Source of the DNA: Candidatus Heimdallarchaeota archaeon AB_125
GTDB lineage: Archaea; Asgardarchaeota; Heimdallarchaeia; Heimdallarchaeales; Heimdallarchaeaceae
Reading direction: 5' to 3'
DNA length: 15,354 bases
Assembly: GCA_001940755.1 (NCBI GenBank)
Contig: MEHH01000031.1
Span: 1 to 15,354 of the forward strand
Shown here: positions 7,080 through 14,762 of the stretch, piece after piece
Numbering within the stretch: the stretch's first letter is position 1
Layout: the number at the start of each line of letters is the position of its first letter
Notes under the pieces: model-generated
Seen by the model: only the letters and a program-made list of their open reading frames with translations
The model's database searches: none
What the model was told of the DNA's origin: nothing
Made by a program: the position numbers and the translations under genes

Positions 7080-9005
7080 ATGAAAAAAAAATCAGCGTTT
7101 ATCGCAATTTTTATTCTATCTAGCCTTGTCGTAATGAGTGCATTTAATGCTAACACAATGCAGGCTCAAGGCCCCATCGCAAATCTTGTTCTCAAGACAA
7201 ACGGTGGTGGTGTTAGGCCAGACATCGCGTTATACATTGCACAATACTTAGCAGACATAGGTGTTGAAATAGAAGTTAAGGTAGAAGAGTGGTCTGTTTT
7301 TGTAGGAACACTATACCTTACACACAACTATGACATAGGAATTGTACGTCTTGGTGGTGGTGGAGCGTATCCAGGTAGTAAAGATGTTTGGGATACAACA
7401 GGATCTCTAAACGTATTTGGACTTGGACCAGATATACCATACCAAAATGAATCAGAAGTGTATCAAACAATACAAGAAACTATGGTTGACCCAGATGCCA
7501 GACAAGCATATCTATATGAATGGCAACAATTAGTAATGGACAAAATCATTCCAATTCTCCCATTAACCTCCTCAAGAGTTTATAATGCCTTGTGGGCAAA
7601 TACCCTTGGGTATGACGAAAGATGGGGACTCCGTGATTCCATGCCATATATGACATATGATGGATATCACAGCGGTCAAGTAAGCTTGGATGAATTTAGT
7701 TTTGCAGATGCAAATTGGGTAGATTTGAATCCATTGTTCTCAATTGATGGATCCAGTGGAACAGTACAAGCCTATCTGCTAGAACAAATGATGGTTCAGA
7801 ACCCAGATTATGCACCAACAAAAAATGGATTAATATATGATTGGGAAGAAATTGATGAAACTCACTTCCAATTCTATTTGAGAGACGATATTTATTGGAA
7901 TCCTAGCTATAACTCAACTGCTAGAGATGCTAACTCTGGTCCATTAGAAAGTGAAGACTTAATGCTCGGTTTGAAAGATGGTTTAGCTAGTACTGGTACT
8001 AGTCATCAAGTTACTGCAACTGATGCCGTATTTACTTTTCTAGCATGGTCTAACAACATTACCACTGCCAGACTTAATTATCATACTTGGATATCAGATA
8101 TCTATGAAGATCCAATAGATGATTTATCCTTCCATATCCACATTGATGGAGATCCAAGTACTTCTGAAATCGAACCATACGCAGATATGTGGTCTAAATT
8201 ACCATGGGAAATCTTACCAGAGTTCTTCTTGAATTCAACAAGCCCATATGTATGGGAAACAGTAAGTGGTATTGAAACTACTGGATTATATCCAGATATG
8301 GATGAAACTCCCCAATGGAGAGCATTCAGTAACTCAGCATTTGGTTGTGGTCAATTCAGCTTCGACTATAGTATAGCGAACGCCGTTACTGTTCTAAAGA
8401 GAAGTCCTTATTGGCATGGAATAGGTGCACTCACAGGTGATACTGGATTGGTACCTTTCGTTGAATATATCAACATCCGTGTTATTCCTGATTCCTCCGC
8501 AGAACTAGCAGAATTCAAAGCTGGAAAACTAGATATTGGTGGTGTAAGTTCTTTCCCAACTGAAAGAAAGATTATGCAATCAGATCCCCAATACATAGTT
8601 AAATCATATATTGATTCTTCAATGCTGTTCATGTTCTATAATCTTAGACGACCATTTATTGGTGGAACAGCCAACTTAGAATACCTAGATGCTGCTGGTA
8701 AGGAAGAATACACAAAAGGTATAGCTGTAAGAAAAGCATTAAACTATGCTATTGACAGAGACGAGATTAACACCGTTATTTATGAAGGTGAAGCTTGGAT
8801 CGCTCATAGTACAATTTATCCATCACAAGCATTCTTCTATTACAATGATATCATCAAGTATAACTACGATCTTGATGCATCAGAAGAATGGTTATTAGCT
8901 GCTGGATATGAAGTAGATATTGTGAAAACTCCATTCCCTGTCTTGGCTATAGTTGCAGCTATTGGTGCTGCCGCATTTCTAGCATACTATCGTAAAAGGA
9001 AATAA
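7080..9005 (+). CDS. Family 5 (DppA/OppA-type) extracellular solute-binding protein, apparently circularly permuted, membrane-anchored
   Basis: Chosen start is ATG 7080, eight bases after AGGTGA (7066-7071); GTG 7068 overlaps that ribosome site and is unlikely. The protein has 641 residues and a signal peptide to about residue 30. Residues 34-185 match what is normally the C-terminal part of SBP family 5: ALYIAQYLADIGVEIEV, then YDIGIVRLGGGG, then DPDARQAYLYEWQQLVMDK with IPILPL. Residues 205-610 match the normal N-terminal and middle parts: DLNPLF, HFQFYLRDDIYWNP, VTATDAVFTF (311-320), KRSPYW (440-445), FKAGKLDI, VRKALNYAIDRDEI (550-563) and the AAGY (607-610) that usually precedes the C-terminal segment. 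A transmembrane helix (about 619-636) and RKRK close the protein. It should bind peptides or another oligomeric solute outside the cell. No permease or ATPase gene follows; a terminator and convergent genes do. The permutation is read by eye from family motifs. Confidence 0.88.
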   Translation: MKKKSAFIAIFILSSLVVMSAFNANTMQAQGPIANLVLKTNGGGVRPDIALYIAQYLADIGVEIEVKVEEWSVFVGTLYLTHNYDIGIVRLGGGGAYPGSKDVWDTTGSLNVFGLGPDIPYQNESEVYQTIQETMVDPDARQAYLYEWQQLVMDKIIPILPLTSSRVYNALWANTLGYDERWGLRDSMPYMTYDGYHSGQVSLDEFSFADANWVDLNPLFSIDGSSGTVQAYLLEQMMVQNPDYAPTKNGLIYDWEEIDETHFQFYLRDDIYWNPSYNSTARDANSGPLESEDLMLGLKDGLASTGTSHQVTATDAVFTFLAWSNNITTARLNYHTWISDIYEDPIDDLSFHIHIDGDPSTSEIEPYADMWSKLPWEILPEFFLNSTSPYVWETVSGIETTGLYPDMDETPQWRAFSNSAFGCGQFSFDYSIANAVTVLKRSPYWHGIGALTGDTGLVPFVEYINIRVIPDSSAELAEFKAGKLDIGGVSSFPTERKIMQSDPQYIVKSYIDSSMLFMFYNLRRPFIGGTANLEYLDAAGKEEYTKGIAVRKALNYAIDRDEINTVIYEGEAWIAHSTIYPSQAFFYYNDIIKYNYDLDASEEWLLAAGYEVDIVKTPFPVLAIVAAIGAAAFLAYYRKRK

Positions 9006-9017
9006 ACTTTAATTCCC

Positions 9018-9042
9018 TTTTTTCTTTTTTTTCTTTTCTTTT
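9018..9042 (+). terminator. T-rich terminator after the surface operon
   Basis: An almost pure T tract interrupted by single C residues begins 13 bases after the stop at 9005. It fits an archaeal oligo-U terminator and closes the two-gene surface operon before the convergent minus-strand genes. The rest of the 147-bp gap holds nothing I can name. Confidence 0.6.
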
Positions 9043-9152
9043 AATCTAATTCGGTAAAATAATTTTCTGTATACATAATTGATAAGGTTGAACATTTTTC
9101 AATTTAACAACTTGAAATAAATAGTCTATTTTGACTGAATTTGTTGTGTGTG

Positions 9153-9587
9153 TCAGAAATAGATTCCAGCAAATATAGAGGAAACTATCAAAAATAGTGC
9201 GATTTTAAGAAGAGAATTACTGGCCATTAATATGTTAAACAAACTTCTATCACTTGTAGGTTTAACGATAAAAACTCTGGAACTTCTTCCAGAAGTAATA
9301 TAGAAAATGAAAAGTAAAATAAAAGCTGTTAATAAGATAATGAACATCAATAGTGCTCCAAAAGACAGAAGACTACTCTCTTGATAGATTAACTTAGAAA
9401 GATAATAGCTTATTACTAGCAGTATTGGTGTATAAAATATGCTGCAAAAAGGAACGGAAAGAATTTTCTCTAAAATAACCTTACTAGCAGATTCCTCAAA
9501 GAGATAATCACAGCGAGGGCAAGTGAAGACTCGCATTTTTCCCTCCTTATTTACAACTTTGGTATAACCACAGTAAGGACATTTCAT
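9153..9587 (-). CDS. Zinc-ribbon membrane protein
   Basis: A 144-residue protein. The N-terminus is a zinc ribbon: CPYC at 3-6 and CPRC at 24-27, with a 17-residue loop. It is followed by three hydrophobic segments near 47-65, 77-99 and 124-143, so the ribbon probably sits at the cytosolic face of a small membrane protein. No enzymatic motif is seen. Its ATG overlaps the TGA of the upstream gene by 4 bp (ATGA, 9584-9587), and AGGAGA lies inside the end of that gene, which is the standard sign of translational coupling. A role in handling or partnering the secreted propeller protein is plausible but only inferred from the coupling. Zinc-ribbon plus membrane-helix proteins are common and poorly characterised in archaea. 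Confidence 0.8.
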   Translation of the reverse strand: MKCPYCGYTKVVNKEGKMRVFTCPRCDYLFEESASKVILEKILSVPFCSIFYTPILLVISYYLSKLIYQESSLLSFGALLMFIILLTAFILLFIFYITSGRSSRVFIVKPTSDRSLFNILMASNSLLKIALFLIVSSIFAGIYF

Positions 9588-11761
9588 TTCATTAGTCTTC
9601 TCCTAGTCAATCTTCGAACAACATATATGGGAGAAAGAACAGTTACAGGAACTATAACGATGAAACTATACATCCATTTATAATTTCTATCTTTCGGAAT
9701 ACTGGTTGGATCAAGAGGATCTGATTTACCGTTTATTTCTTCTTTATCAGTATAACCGTCTAAATCACTGTCAGGATCTGAGGGGTTGGTGCCATAGATA
9801 TCAACTTCTTCAACATTAGTTAAACCATCTCCATCCATGTCAAAATCGGCATCAGGAAAGAGGGGGTCAGTATAATACTTATCAATCTCATCTCCGTCAA
9901 GTAAAGTGTCTCCATCGCTATCTGGATCTTCGGGATGAGTCCCAATAGCTCTTTCATCTAAATTGACAAGGTTATCGTTATCTGGGTCTTCCTGTGCATC
10001 TGCTGGATTATTAGGGTCAAGACTATCGTAAAGTATCTCGTAGTTATCAGGAAGCCCATCTTCATCTGAATCTGAGATAGCAGGATTCGTAGAATGAACA
10101 TAAACTTCATCTCCATCAGGCAAAGTATCTCCATCACTATCAGGATTCAATAGATTCGTTCCGTAAATATCTACTTCTTCAATATTCGTCAACCCGTCGC
10201 TGTCACTATCCTCATCTATATCAGAAACTAGAGGATTGAGTAAGTACTGGTTAATTTCAAGTCCATCTAATATTGTGTCCCCATCTGAATCGTTATTGTT
10301 TACTTCTGATCCTGTGATTTCTTCTTCATAATCGAACAATCCATCTTCATCTGAATCTTTACTTAAAACATTTGTTTTCGAACCCAAAGTGTGAATCCAA
10401 GGTGCTATTCCAAAATCATTAGTTTCCTTTATGAGAAGTGCTCCATCTCTTGATAGATGTATTACTTCTATTTCATTATCTTCATCGAAGTCATAAATTA
10501 TAGGAGATACTCTATCAGCTGTAGTGACCCAATTAGGTATTTGTTCTAGAAGGTTCCCATCGTGTTCAAGAATATACACAAAATTGAAACTCAGAACAAT
10601 GATTTCAACCTTATTATCATTATTCAAATCCGCAATTGCAGGAGAACCAAAATAATTTGATCCAGCAAGGAATAAAAATTCCTGATTGATGGTTTCAGTT
10701 GCGTTATAGATCGCTAGTCCTGATGAATATAATTGAAGAATTTCTAAATATCCATCATTATCAATATCATATGCTATTCCTTGTGTAGAAGTATAAACAG
10801 GCAGAGGAATTACTTCTTCCCAAGTTTTATTATTCTCTGAATTTAGAGTTATTCCGTACAAATAGCTCACCGTTGATGCTATAAATAAATCTTTATCGCC
10901 ATCAAGGTTGAAATCGCCAATCATAGGCGCTTCTCTAAATTCCTCTATTCCTGGATATGTTACATTGATACTTAGTGGAAAACCTTCAACTAGTGACCCA
11001 TTCAAGAACCAAGCATAAACGGTTCCTGTATCTGTTGTAACAATAATCTCCTTTTCCCCATCATTTGTTATATCCTCTGCTACAGGTGGAATAAAATTTG
11101 TTGAGTCATTTACTTTTATTGGCCAGTTTGTCATATTGTTTCCTAAATGATCTAGATAGTAAACTGTTCTATTCGTATCTAAAAGAACAAACTCTTTTTC
11201 ACCATCATCGTTTAAATCGGAAAATATTGTGTGATAAACAAATGAACCAGAGAGCTCGAATCCCCACGAATGATTAATATTTCCCTCTGAATCTACAGCA
11301 AAAAAAGCGGTTGTTTCATTTGTTAATACTCCCTCTTTTCCATATCGAAAAATAATATTTGGTTCAGTACCATTATTTAGGTCCATTCTCCCTAGAGTTT
11401 CTACATCTCTCATTTCCCAAAAAAGCTCTAATGGCCAACCACTTACAATAGCTTCGTTCTTAACCATGTAAATTACTTTGCCCTCAATTCCTTCCATATT
11501 TCCAACGATAATTGTTTCTAAAAATGAATCATCATCAATATCAAGAACAAAGGGTTGCACTGAATACGACTTATCAGATGGAAAACCCATTACTCTGTCT
11601 TGGTCTTCAGTGTAAATGAATCTAATGTTGTTTATTTGATAATCAGTATTCTTGTTTATATTTTGCAAAGCATTTAGCTCAACTTTGAGACCTGTAAAAG
11701 CAGTTAAAATAAATACGAATAAAAGAATAGATGAAAGAGTTTTTTTGTGTTTCTTCTTCAT
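9584..11761 (-). CDS. Secreted FG-GAP/VCBS beta-propeller protein with nine thrombospondin type 3-like calcium repeats and a C-terminal anchor
   Basis: A 725-residue protein from ATG 11761, which begins MKKKHKK and a signal peptide; TTG 11773 would put four odd residues before it. Residues about 74-440 carry eight Asp-rich repeats about 50 residues apart, for example DLNDDGEKE, DITNDGEKE, DFNLDGDKD and DIDNDGYLE. This is the FG-GAP/VCBS pattern of calcium-binding beta-propellers. Residues about 469-687 hold nine DxDxDGxxD/E repeats (DSDGDT, DSDEDG, DMDGDG) of the thrombospondin type 3 kind, likely a stiff calcium-loaded stalk. A transmembrane helix (about 697-716) and an Arg-rich tail RRLTRRRLMK anchor it. 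The picture is a propeller head held off the membrane by a calcium stalk, suited to adhesion or ligand binding. There are several NxS/T sites. It is first in a coupled pair with the zinc-ribbon membrane protein. No catalytic motif is seen. Confidence 0.9.
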   Translation of the reverse strand: MKKKHKKTLSSILLFVFILTAFTGLKVELNALQNINKNTDYQINNIRFIYTEDQDRVMGFPSDKSYSVQPFVLDIDDDSFLETIIVGNMEGIEGKVIYMVKNEAIVSGWPLELFWEMRDVETLGRMDLNNGTEPNIIFRYGKEGVLTNETTAFFAVDSEGNINHSWGFELSGSFVYHTIFSDLNDDGEKEFVLLDTNRTVYYLDHLGNNMTNWPIKVNDSTNFIPPVAEDITNDGEKEIIVTTDTGTVYAWFLNGSLVEGFPLSINVTYPGIEEFREAPMIGDFNLDGDKDLFIASTVSYLYGITLNSENNKTWEEVIPLPVYTSTQGIAYDIDNDGYLEILQLYSSGLAIYNATETINQEFLFLAGSNYFGSPAIADLNNDNKVEIIVLSFNFVYILEHDGNLLEQIPNWVTTADRVSPIIYDFDEDNEIEVIHLSRDGALLIKETNDFGIAPWIHTLGSKTNVLSKDSDEDGLFDYEEEITGSEVNNNDSDGDTILDGLEINQYLLNPLVSDIDEDSDSDGLTNIEEVDIYGTNLLNPDSDGDTLPDGDEVYVHSTNPAISDSDEDGLPDNYEILYDSLDPNNPADAQEDPDNDNLVNLDERAIGTHPEDPDSDGDTLLDGDEIDKYYTDPLFPDADFDMDGDGLTNVEEVDIYGTNPSDPDSDLDGYTDKEEINGKSDPLDPTSIPKDRNYKWMYSFIVIVPVTVLSPIYVVRRLTRRRLMK
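9701..10357 (-). repeat. Tandem coding repeats encoding the calcium stalk
   Basis: Nine imperfect units of about 22-28 codons, each with an Asp-rich DxDxDG core. Units 2-3 and 7-8 form a matching pair: DSDGDT-x-LDG followed by DGLTN-x-EEVDIYGTN occurs in both, at about 10140-10290 and 9775-9930. This suggests that a two-unit block was duplicated within the array. Confidence 0.7.
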
Positions 11762-11964
11762 ATAAAAGCACAATCCGCTGAAGATGATCTTGATTGGTGT
11801 TCTCTATCATGTGAATTACATAGAAATTAATCAATCTTTGCCCTTGACAAGTTAAGACCTTTATTACTCTTCTTCTTTTGCTACCTCTTCTTTAAGATAA
11901 ACGTTTTTTTGGTTCTTCATAAAATAACAAATAAAGTTAAAACTCTAAAATTCAATAATATTTT

Positions 11965-12501
11965 GTGACTGAAGAAGAAAGAAAAGAGAAAGAAGAACCT
12001 CTCAAACTAAGAAACCGATTTCGTATCCAAGTAAAGAAATACTGGAAATATACAAGGAAATGGTTTCCCTTTGCACTTCTTATTGGTGGAATAAGTGGTG
12101 TATTAATGGCTTTGTTTACCAGTTTAGTTGTAAACATGCAAAGTTGGTTATCCAACGTTCCTATTTATATTAAATATCTAATAGTTGGAGGGATAACTTC
12201 AATCTTCCTGTTTTTTGGTTTTAAAGAAGTATATGGAGCTGGTTTGTCTCATGTTCTATCACACAAGAACACATCAACTCCATTACGAGCAAGAGGTATA
12301 TTAACGAAATTTATTACCAGTACTTTTAGAGTTGAATGCCTCCCAGTTGTTGATAGAGCTGATCAAAAAACGATTATGGGACTTATCTCCTTCAGAGATA
12401 TTGAGACCCGTTATGAATCAGAACTTACTAAAATACATAGTAAGAGATCTTTAACAATAGAAGAATTAGACAGTGAGGAAGAGGATATAAATGATCTTTG
12501 A
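11965..12501 (+). pseudogene. ClC chloride channel gene with the pore core deleted in frame (N-terminal helices joined to a CBS half)
   Basis: A 178-residue frame from GTG 11965; no Shine-Dalgarno is seen, so it may be leaderless. Residues 33-60 and 70-88 are the first membrane helices of a ClC protein. Residues 91-120 (GAGLSHVLSH ... TKFITSTF) match the ClC stretch that carries the GSGIP-like motif and normally runs on into GSGGSAGREGP. Instead, at about residue 121-124 (near 12328), the sequence jumps to ECLPVVDRADQKTIMGLISFRDIE, the second half of a C-terminal CBS domain. The GREGP and GxFxP motifs, the gating residues, most of the dimer interface and the first CBS motif are absent. A functional ClC has about 400 residues or more, so this product cannot form a ClC pore. 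It could be a decayed gene, a real shortened membrane/CBS protein, or an assembly join. The stop overlaps mptE by 11 bp. Confidence 0.65.
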
Positions 12502-13252
12502 CACAAGTAAATCTCCATTTTACGAATTAGAGAAACTAGAATTCTCACTACAAATTTGGATCGAACAATGGTACCCTCTAATCTGTGATTTTCTAAAAAT
12601 TGATAGCGAAGAAGATTTTGAGGCACTCAAAAACATTCTAGAACTACATCCGAGCAATATTTCAGAAGATGATTTACTTCATATGATTAAGAACAGAACA
12701 GTTTATGCAATAGCACCAGGTATGAATTTAGAAGAAGAGTTTTCTGAGTATCTAGAAAATTACTCACAACCATCCGATATATTAATTTCAGCCGATGGAG
12801 CAACTTCCTATCTTGTCTCAAAAGGAGTAATTCCTCATTTTATAGTTACTGATTTAGATGGGATAATTCTTGACCAACTAGATGCACAAATTAAGGGATC
12901 TGTTCCCATTATTCACATCCATGGAGATAACATTAACACAGTAAAAAGAAACATAGATCAAATATCAAAAGGAGGGTTTTTGATTACAACCCAAACTCTC
13001 CCACTTCCAGGTTCTTTCAATTTCTTTGGATTCACAGATGGGGATAGAATAGTGTGCTTGTCGACTCTAATGTCTGCATCAGCAATAGGTCTGATAGGGT
13101 TTGATTTTGGTTCAGAAATTGGAAAGTATTCAAAAGCTAACCAACTTGATGAAGAAGCTAGAAAACGAAAACAAAAGAAATTCATTATAGCAAAATCCAT
13201 CATAAATTGGTGCTCAAATACAGATCAAAAGATATTTTTCATCAAGGATTAA
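12491..13252 (+). CDS. mptE: 6-hydroxymethyl-7,8-dihydropterin pyrophosphokinase, MptE-type (DUF115)
   Basis: A 253-residue protein. MptE transfers pyrophosphate from ATP to 6-hydroxymethyl-7,8-dihydropterin, the activation step before the pterin is joined to an aminobenzoate unit in folate- or methanopterin-type cofactors. It is the archaeal replacement for bacterial FolK. Family motifs in order are APGMN (75-79), ADGA (101-104), IPHFIVTDLDG (114-124), HIHGDN (142-147), TTQT (166-169), GFTDGDR (180-186) and GFDFG..IGKYS (203-214). ATG 12491 sits six or so bases after AGGAAGAGGA and inside the 3' end of the ClC remnant, so the two are translationally linked. The first 65 residues are a helical extension typical of the family. 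It converges with the PTPS-family gene, whose stop is only 8 bp away. The enzyme is cytosolic. Confidence in the family is high. Confidence 0.9.
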   Translation: MIFDTSKSPFYELEKLEFSLQIWIEQWYPLICDFLKIDSEEDFEALKNILELHPSNISEDDLLHMIKNRTVYAIAPGMNLEEEFSEYLENYSQPSDILISADGATSYLVSKGVIPHFIVTDLDGIILDQLDAQIKGSVPIIHIHGDNINTVKRNIDQISKGGFLITTQTLPLPGSFNFFGFTDGDRIVCLSTLMSASAIGLIGFDFGSEIGKYSKANQLDEEARKRKQKKFIIAKSIINWCSNTDQKIFFIKD

Positions 13253-13260
13253 ACCTATTT

Positions 13261-13752
13261 TTATTCATGAACTGGGAATAACTCTGTTGTTACACCCTGC
13301 CCTTCATATTCATATACAGTAACTGTTACTTGACTGATATTTTCTCGTTTGATTTCTTCGTTATTTGCTAGAAGTTTTACAAAATAACGACTCATCTCCT
13401 CAACGGTTGTGTTTTCTATAGGCAGTAAAATAGTGTCTGCTTTTGGTAGTTCATATTCTTTGTGTAGATGAGGTATATTGATTATTATTTGATCTCCTTT
13501 CTCTCTTATTTTTATGTGCTTATTTTTTGTTGGAATTAATACGTAGTGGTCCAAAGAATCAACAAATGGCTTTAGAATTTTTTTGATATCATGAAAATTT
13601 ATTACCATATTATCCTTTCCTTGGGTTCCATAAACATTGATTAAAATCTTATAATTGTGCCCGTGAAGAGGTTCATAGAAATTTTCACCAATTACAAAGT
13701 GCGCGCAAGAGAAAGTTAAGTAATCCCTGTTTAGAAACAAATTATAACTCAT
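13261..13752 (-). CDS. 6-pyruvoyl-tetrahydropterin synthase / QueD superfamily protein without the catalytic Cys
   Basis: A 163-residue protein from ATG 13752, which sits about 27 bases from a TATA-like box, so it is probably leaderless; GTG 13770 would add six residues. The three zinc histidines of the PTPS fold are present: H18 in FSCAHF, and H31 and H33 in LHGHNY. So are LDH (67-69), ENTTVEE (113-119), and E148 near the end for pterin binding. In QueD and PTPS a cysteine lies four residues before HGH. Here that position is Tyr (YEPLHGH) and the neighbour is Glu. An insertion of about 25 residues lies between LDH and the T-x-E motif. Glu-type variants such as PTPS-III can cut dihydroneopterin triphosphate to 6-hydroxymethyldihydropterin. 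That is exactly the MptE substrate, and mptE is the convergent neighbour. Assignment to that activity is inference; a queuosine/archaeosine role (QueD) is less likely. Confidence 0.85.
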   Translation of the reverse strand: MSYNLFLNRDYLTFSCAHFVIGENFYEPLHGHNYKILINVYGTQGKDNMVINFHDIKKILKPFVDSLDHYVLIPTKNKHIKIREKGDQIIINIPHLHKEYELPKADTILLPIENTTVEEMSRYFVKLLANNEEIKRENISQVTVTVYEYEGQGVTTELFPVHE

Positions 13753-13773
13753 CAATAGTAAACTCTGCACTAT

Positions 13774-13784
13774 TAATAAAAATC
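13774..13784 (-). promoter_or_regulatory. TATA-like box for the PTPS-family gene
   Basis: On the minus strand the sequence reads GGATTTTTATTAATAG just upstream of the gene, with the A/T box centred about 27 bases before ATG 13752. That spacing suits a leaderless archaeal transcript. Confidence 0.4.
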
Positions 13785-13801
13785 CTTCTTTTTAGCATAT
13801 A

Positions 13802-14737
13802 CTACTCAGAACTCTCTAAGACATATGATTCAAGTTCTTGAATACCAAGATCTATATCAACTAAATATACTAGGAATTCTGAGAGCAAAGATGCATATTC
13901 ATTTCTTAATTCCTTACCCAAATTAACAAGGTCGTCAAAACTGCTAATATCATCCAATCCCCAAGATAGAACATCGCATAACTTTCCTATTTCATCTTCG
14001 CTAAGAACATCCTTAGATTTTGATTCAAGCATTTGAATTTGTGAAAGGATTTTTTCAGCACTTGAGGACTCATCTTCATAAATTGAAACAAGAGGTATGA
14101 TACATATGTCAAGTAGCTCATGCAAGGTCATCTGAGCTTTATCACCAAGATCAATTGCATGATAAGATAAGTCAGTTATCTGTTTAATTAGGTCCTTTTG
14201 TGTCTCTTGACTTTCTAATCTATCAATGTTTGATTTATGAAGAGATATGTATTCATCCTGCTTCTCCATGACTAAAGATAGGTTATTTCTAAGATTCTCT
14301 TCTGCTGAAGATTCAGGGGAAGTTCTATAATAGATGTCCTGCCAAGATTTGTTAATAATCTCTTTTAATTCAAGCAACTCTCCTCCTCTAACCAACATAT
14401 TTTCTATTTTTTGGATGATAATTTCGCGCTCATTCATGCCTTTCAGATAAGCTCTTTCAACTTCCTCTTCGAATTCACTAGCTGTTCTGCCTTCAGAACG
14501 AAGATAATCGACTAAAGAGCTTTGATAAAATGTTCTTGCAAGCATTGACATAGACGATAGAAGAGCTGTTCTCAACGTATAAATGCTGTCTTCATTCGAA
14601 CTTAGAAAGCGGTCAATAGAGGATAACATCTTGTTCATCAAAGTATATATGTAGCGGAGTGTCCGATAGTTTAATCTATCGAGAAATTTACCTAAGACTG
14701 TTTGTCTTTCCAGAACCGCCTCTATGTCTTCTTGCAT
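13802..14737 (-). CDS. Helical/coiled-coil protein of unknown function
   Basis: A 311-residue, acidic, almost wholly alpha-helical protein. It has no signal peptide, no transmembrane segment, no cysteine cluster and no nucleotide-binding motif. Heptad-like Leu/Ile spacing runs through much of it, notably about 80-145, 155-200 and 225-260, so an elongated helical bundle or a coiled-coil partner protein is likely. I do not recognise a family. The start is ATG 14737 with no Shine-Dalgarno; a TATA-like box about 27-35 bases upstream supports a leaderless transcript. It ends 31 bp before the GTG alternative start of the PTPS-family gene, which has its own promoter-like box, so co-transcription is possible but not shown. 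The 157-bp gap to the Nudix gene contains only the promoter and T-rich stretches. Confidence 0.75.
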   Translation of the reverse strand: MQEDIEAVLERQTVLGKFLDRLNYRTLRYIYTLMNKMLSSIDRFLSSNEDSIYTLRTALLSSMSMLARTFYQSSLVDYLRSEGRTASEFEEEVERAYLKGMNEREIIIQKIENMLVRGGELLELKEIINKSWQDIYYRTSPESSAEENLRNNLSLVMEKQDEYISLHKSNIDRLESQETQKDLIKQITDLSYHAIDLGDKAQMTLHELLDICIIPLVSIYEDESSSAEKILSQIQMLESKSKDVLSEDEIGKLCDVLSWGLDDISSFDDLVNLGKELRNEYASLLSEFLVYLVDIDLGIQELESYVLESSE

Positions 14738-14762
14738 TCGTGATAATGAGAATATTGAACTT

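Noticed and set aside
7080..9005. Reading the odd domain order of the solute-binding protein as a misassembly or a fusion of two genes
   Set aside because: One uninterrupted frame has a signal peptide at one end and an anchor at the other, each segment occurs once, and the two segments together make one complete family 5 protein; permutation explains this better. Read-level support would settle it.
9119..9131. The near-palindrome AAATAG-T-CTATTT in the gap between convergent genes
   Set aside because: The single-base spacer is too short for an RNA hairpin loop, and short A/T palindromes arise by chance in such AT-rich DNA.
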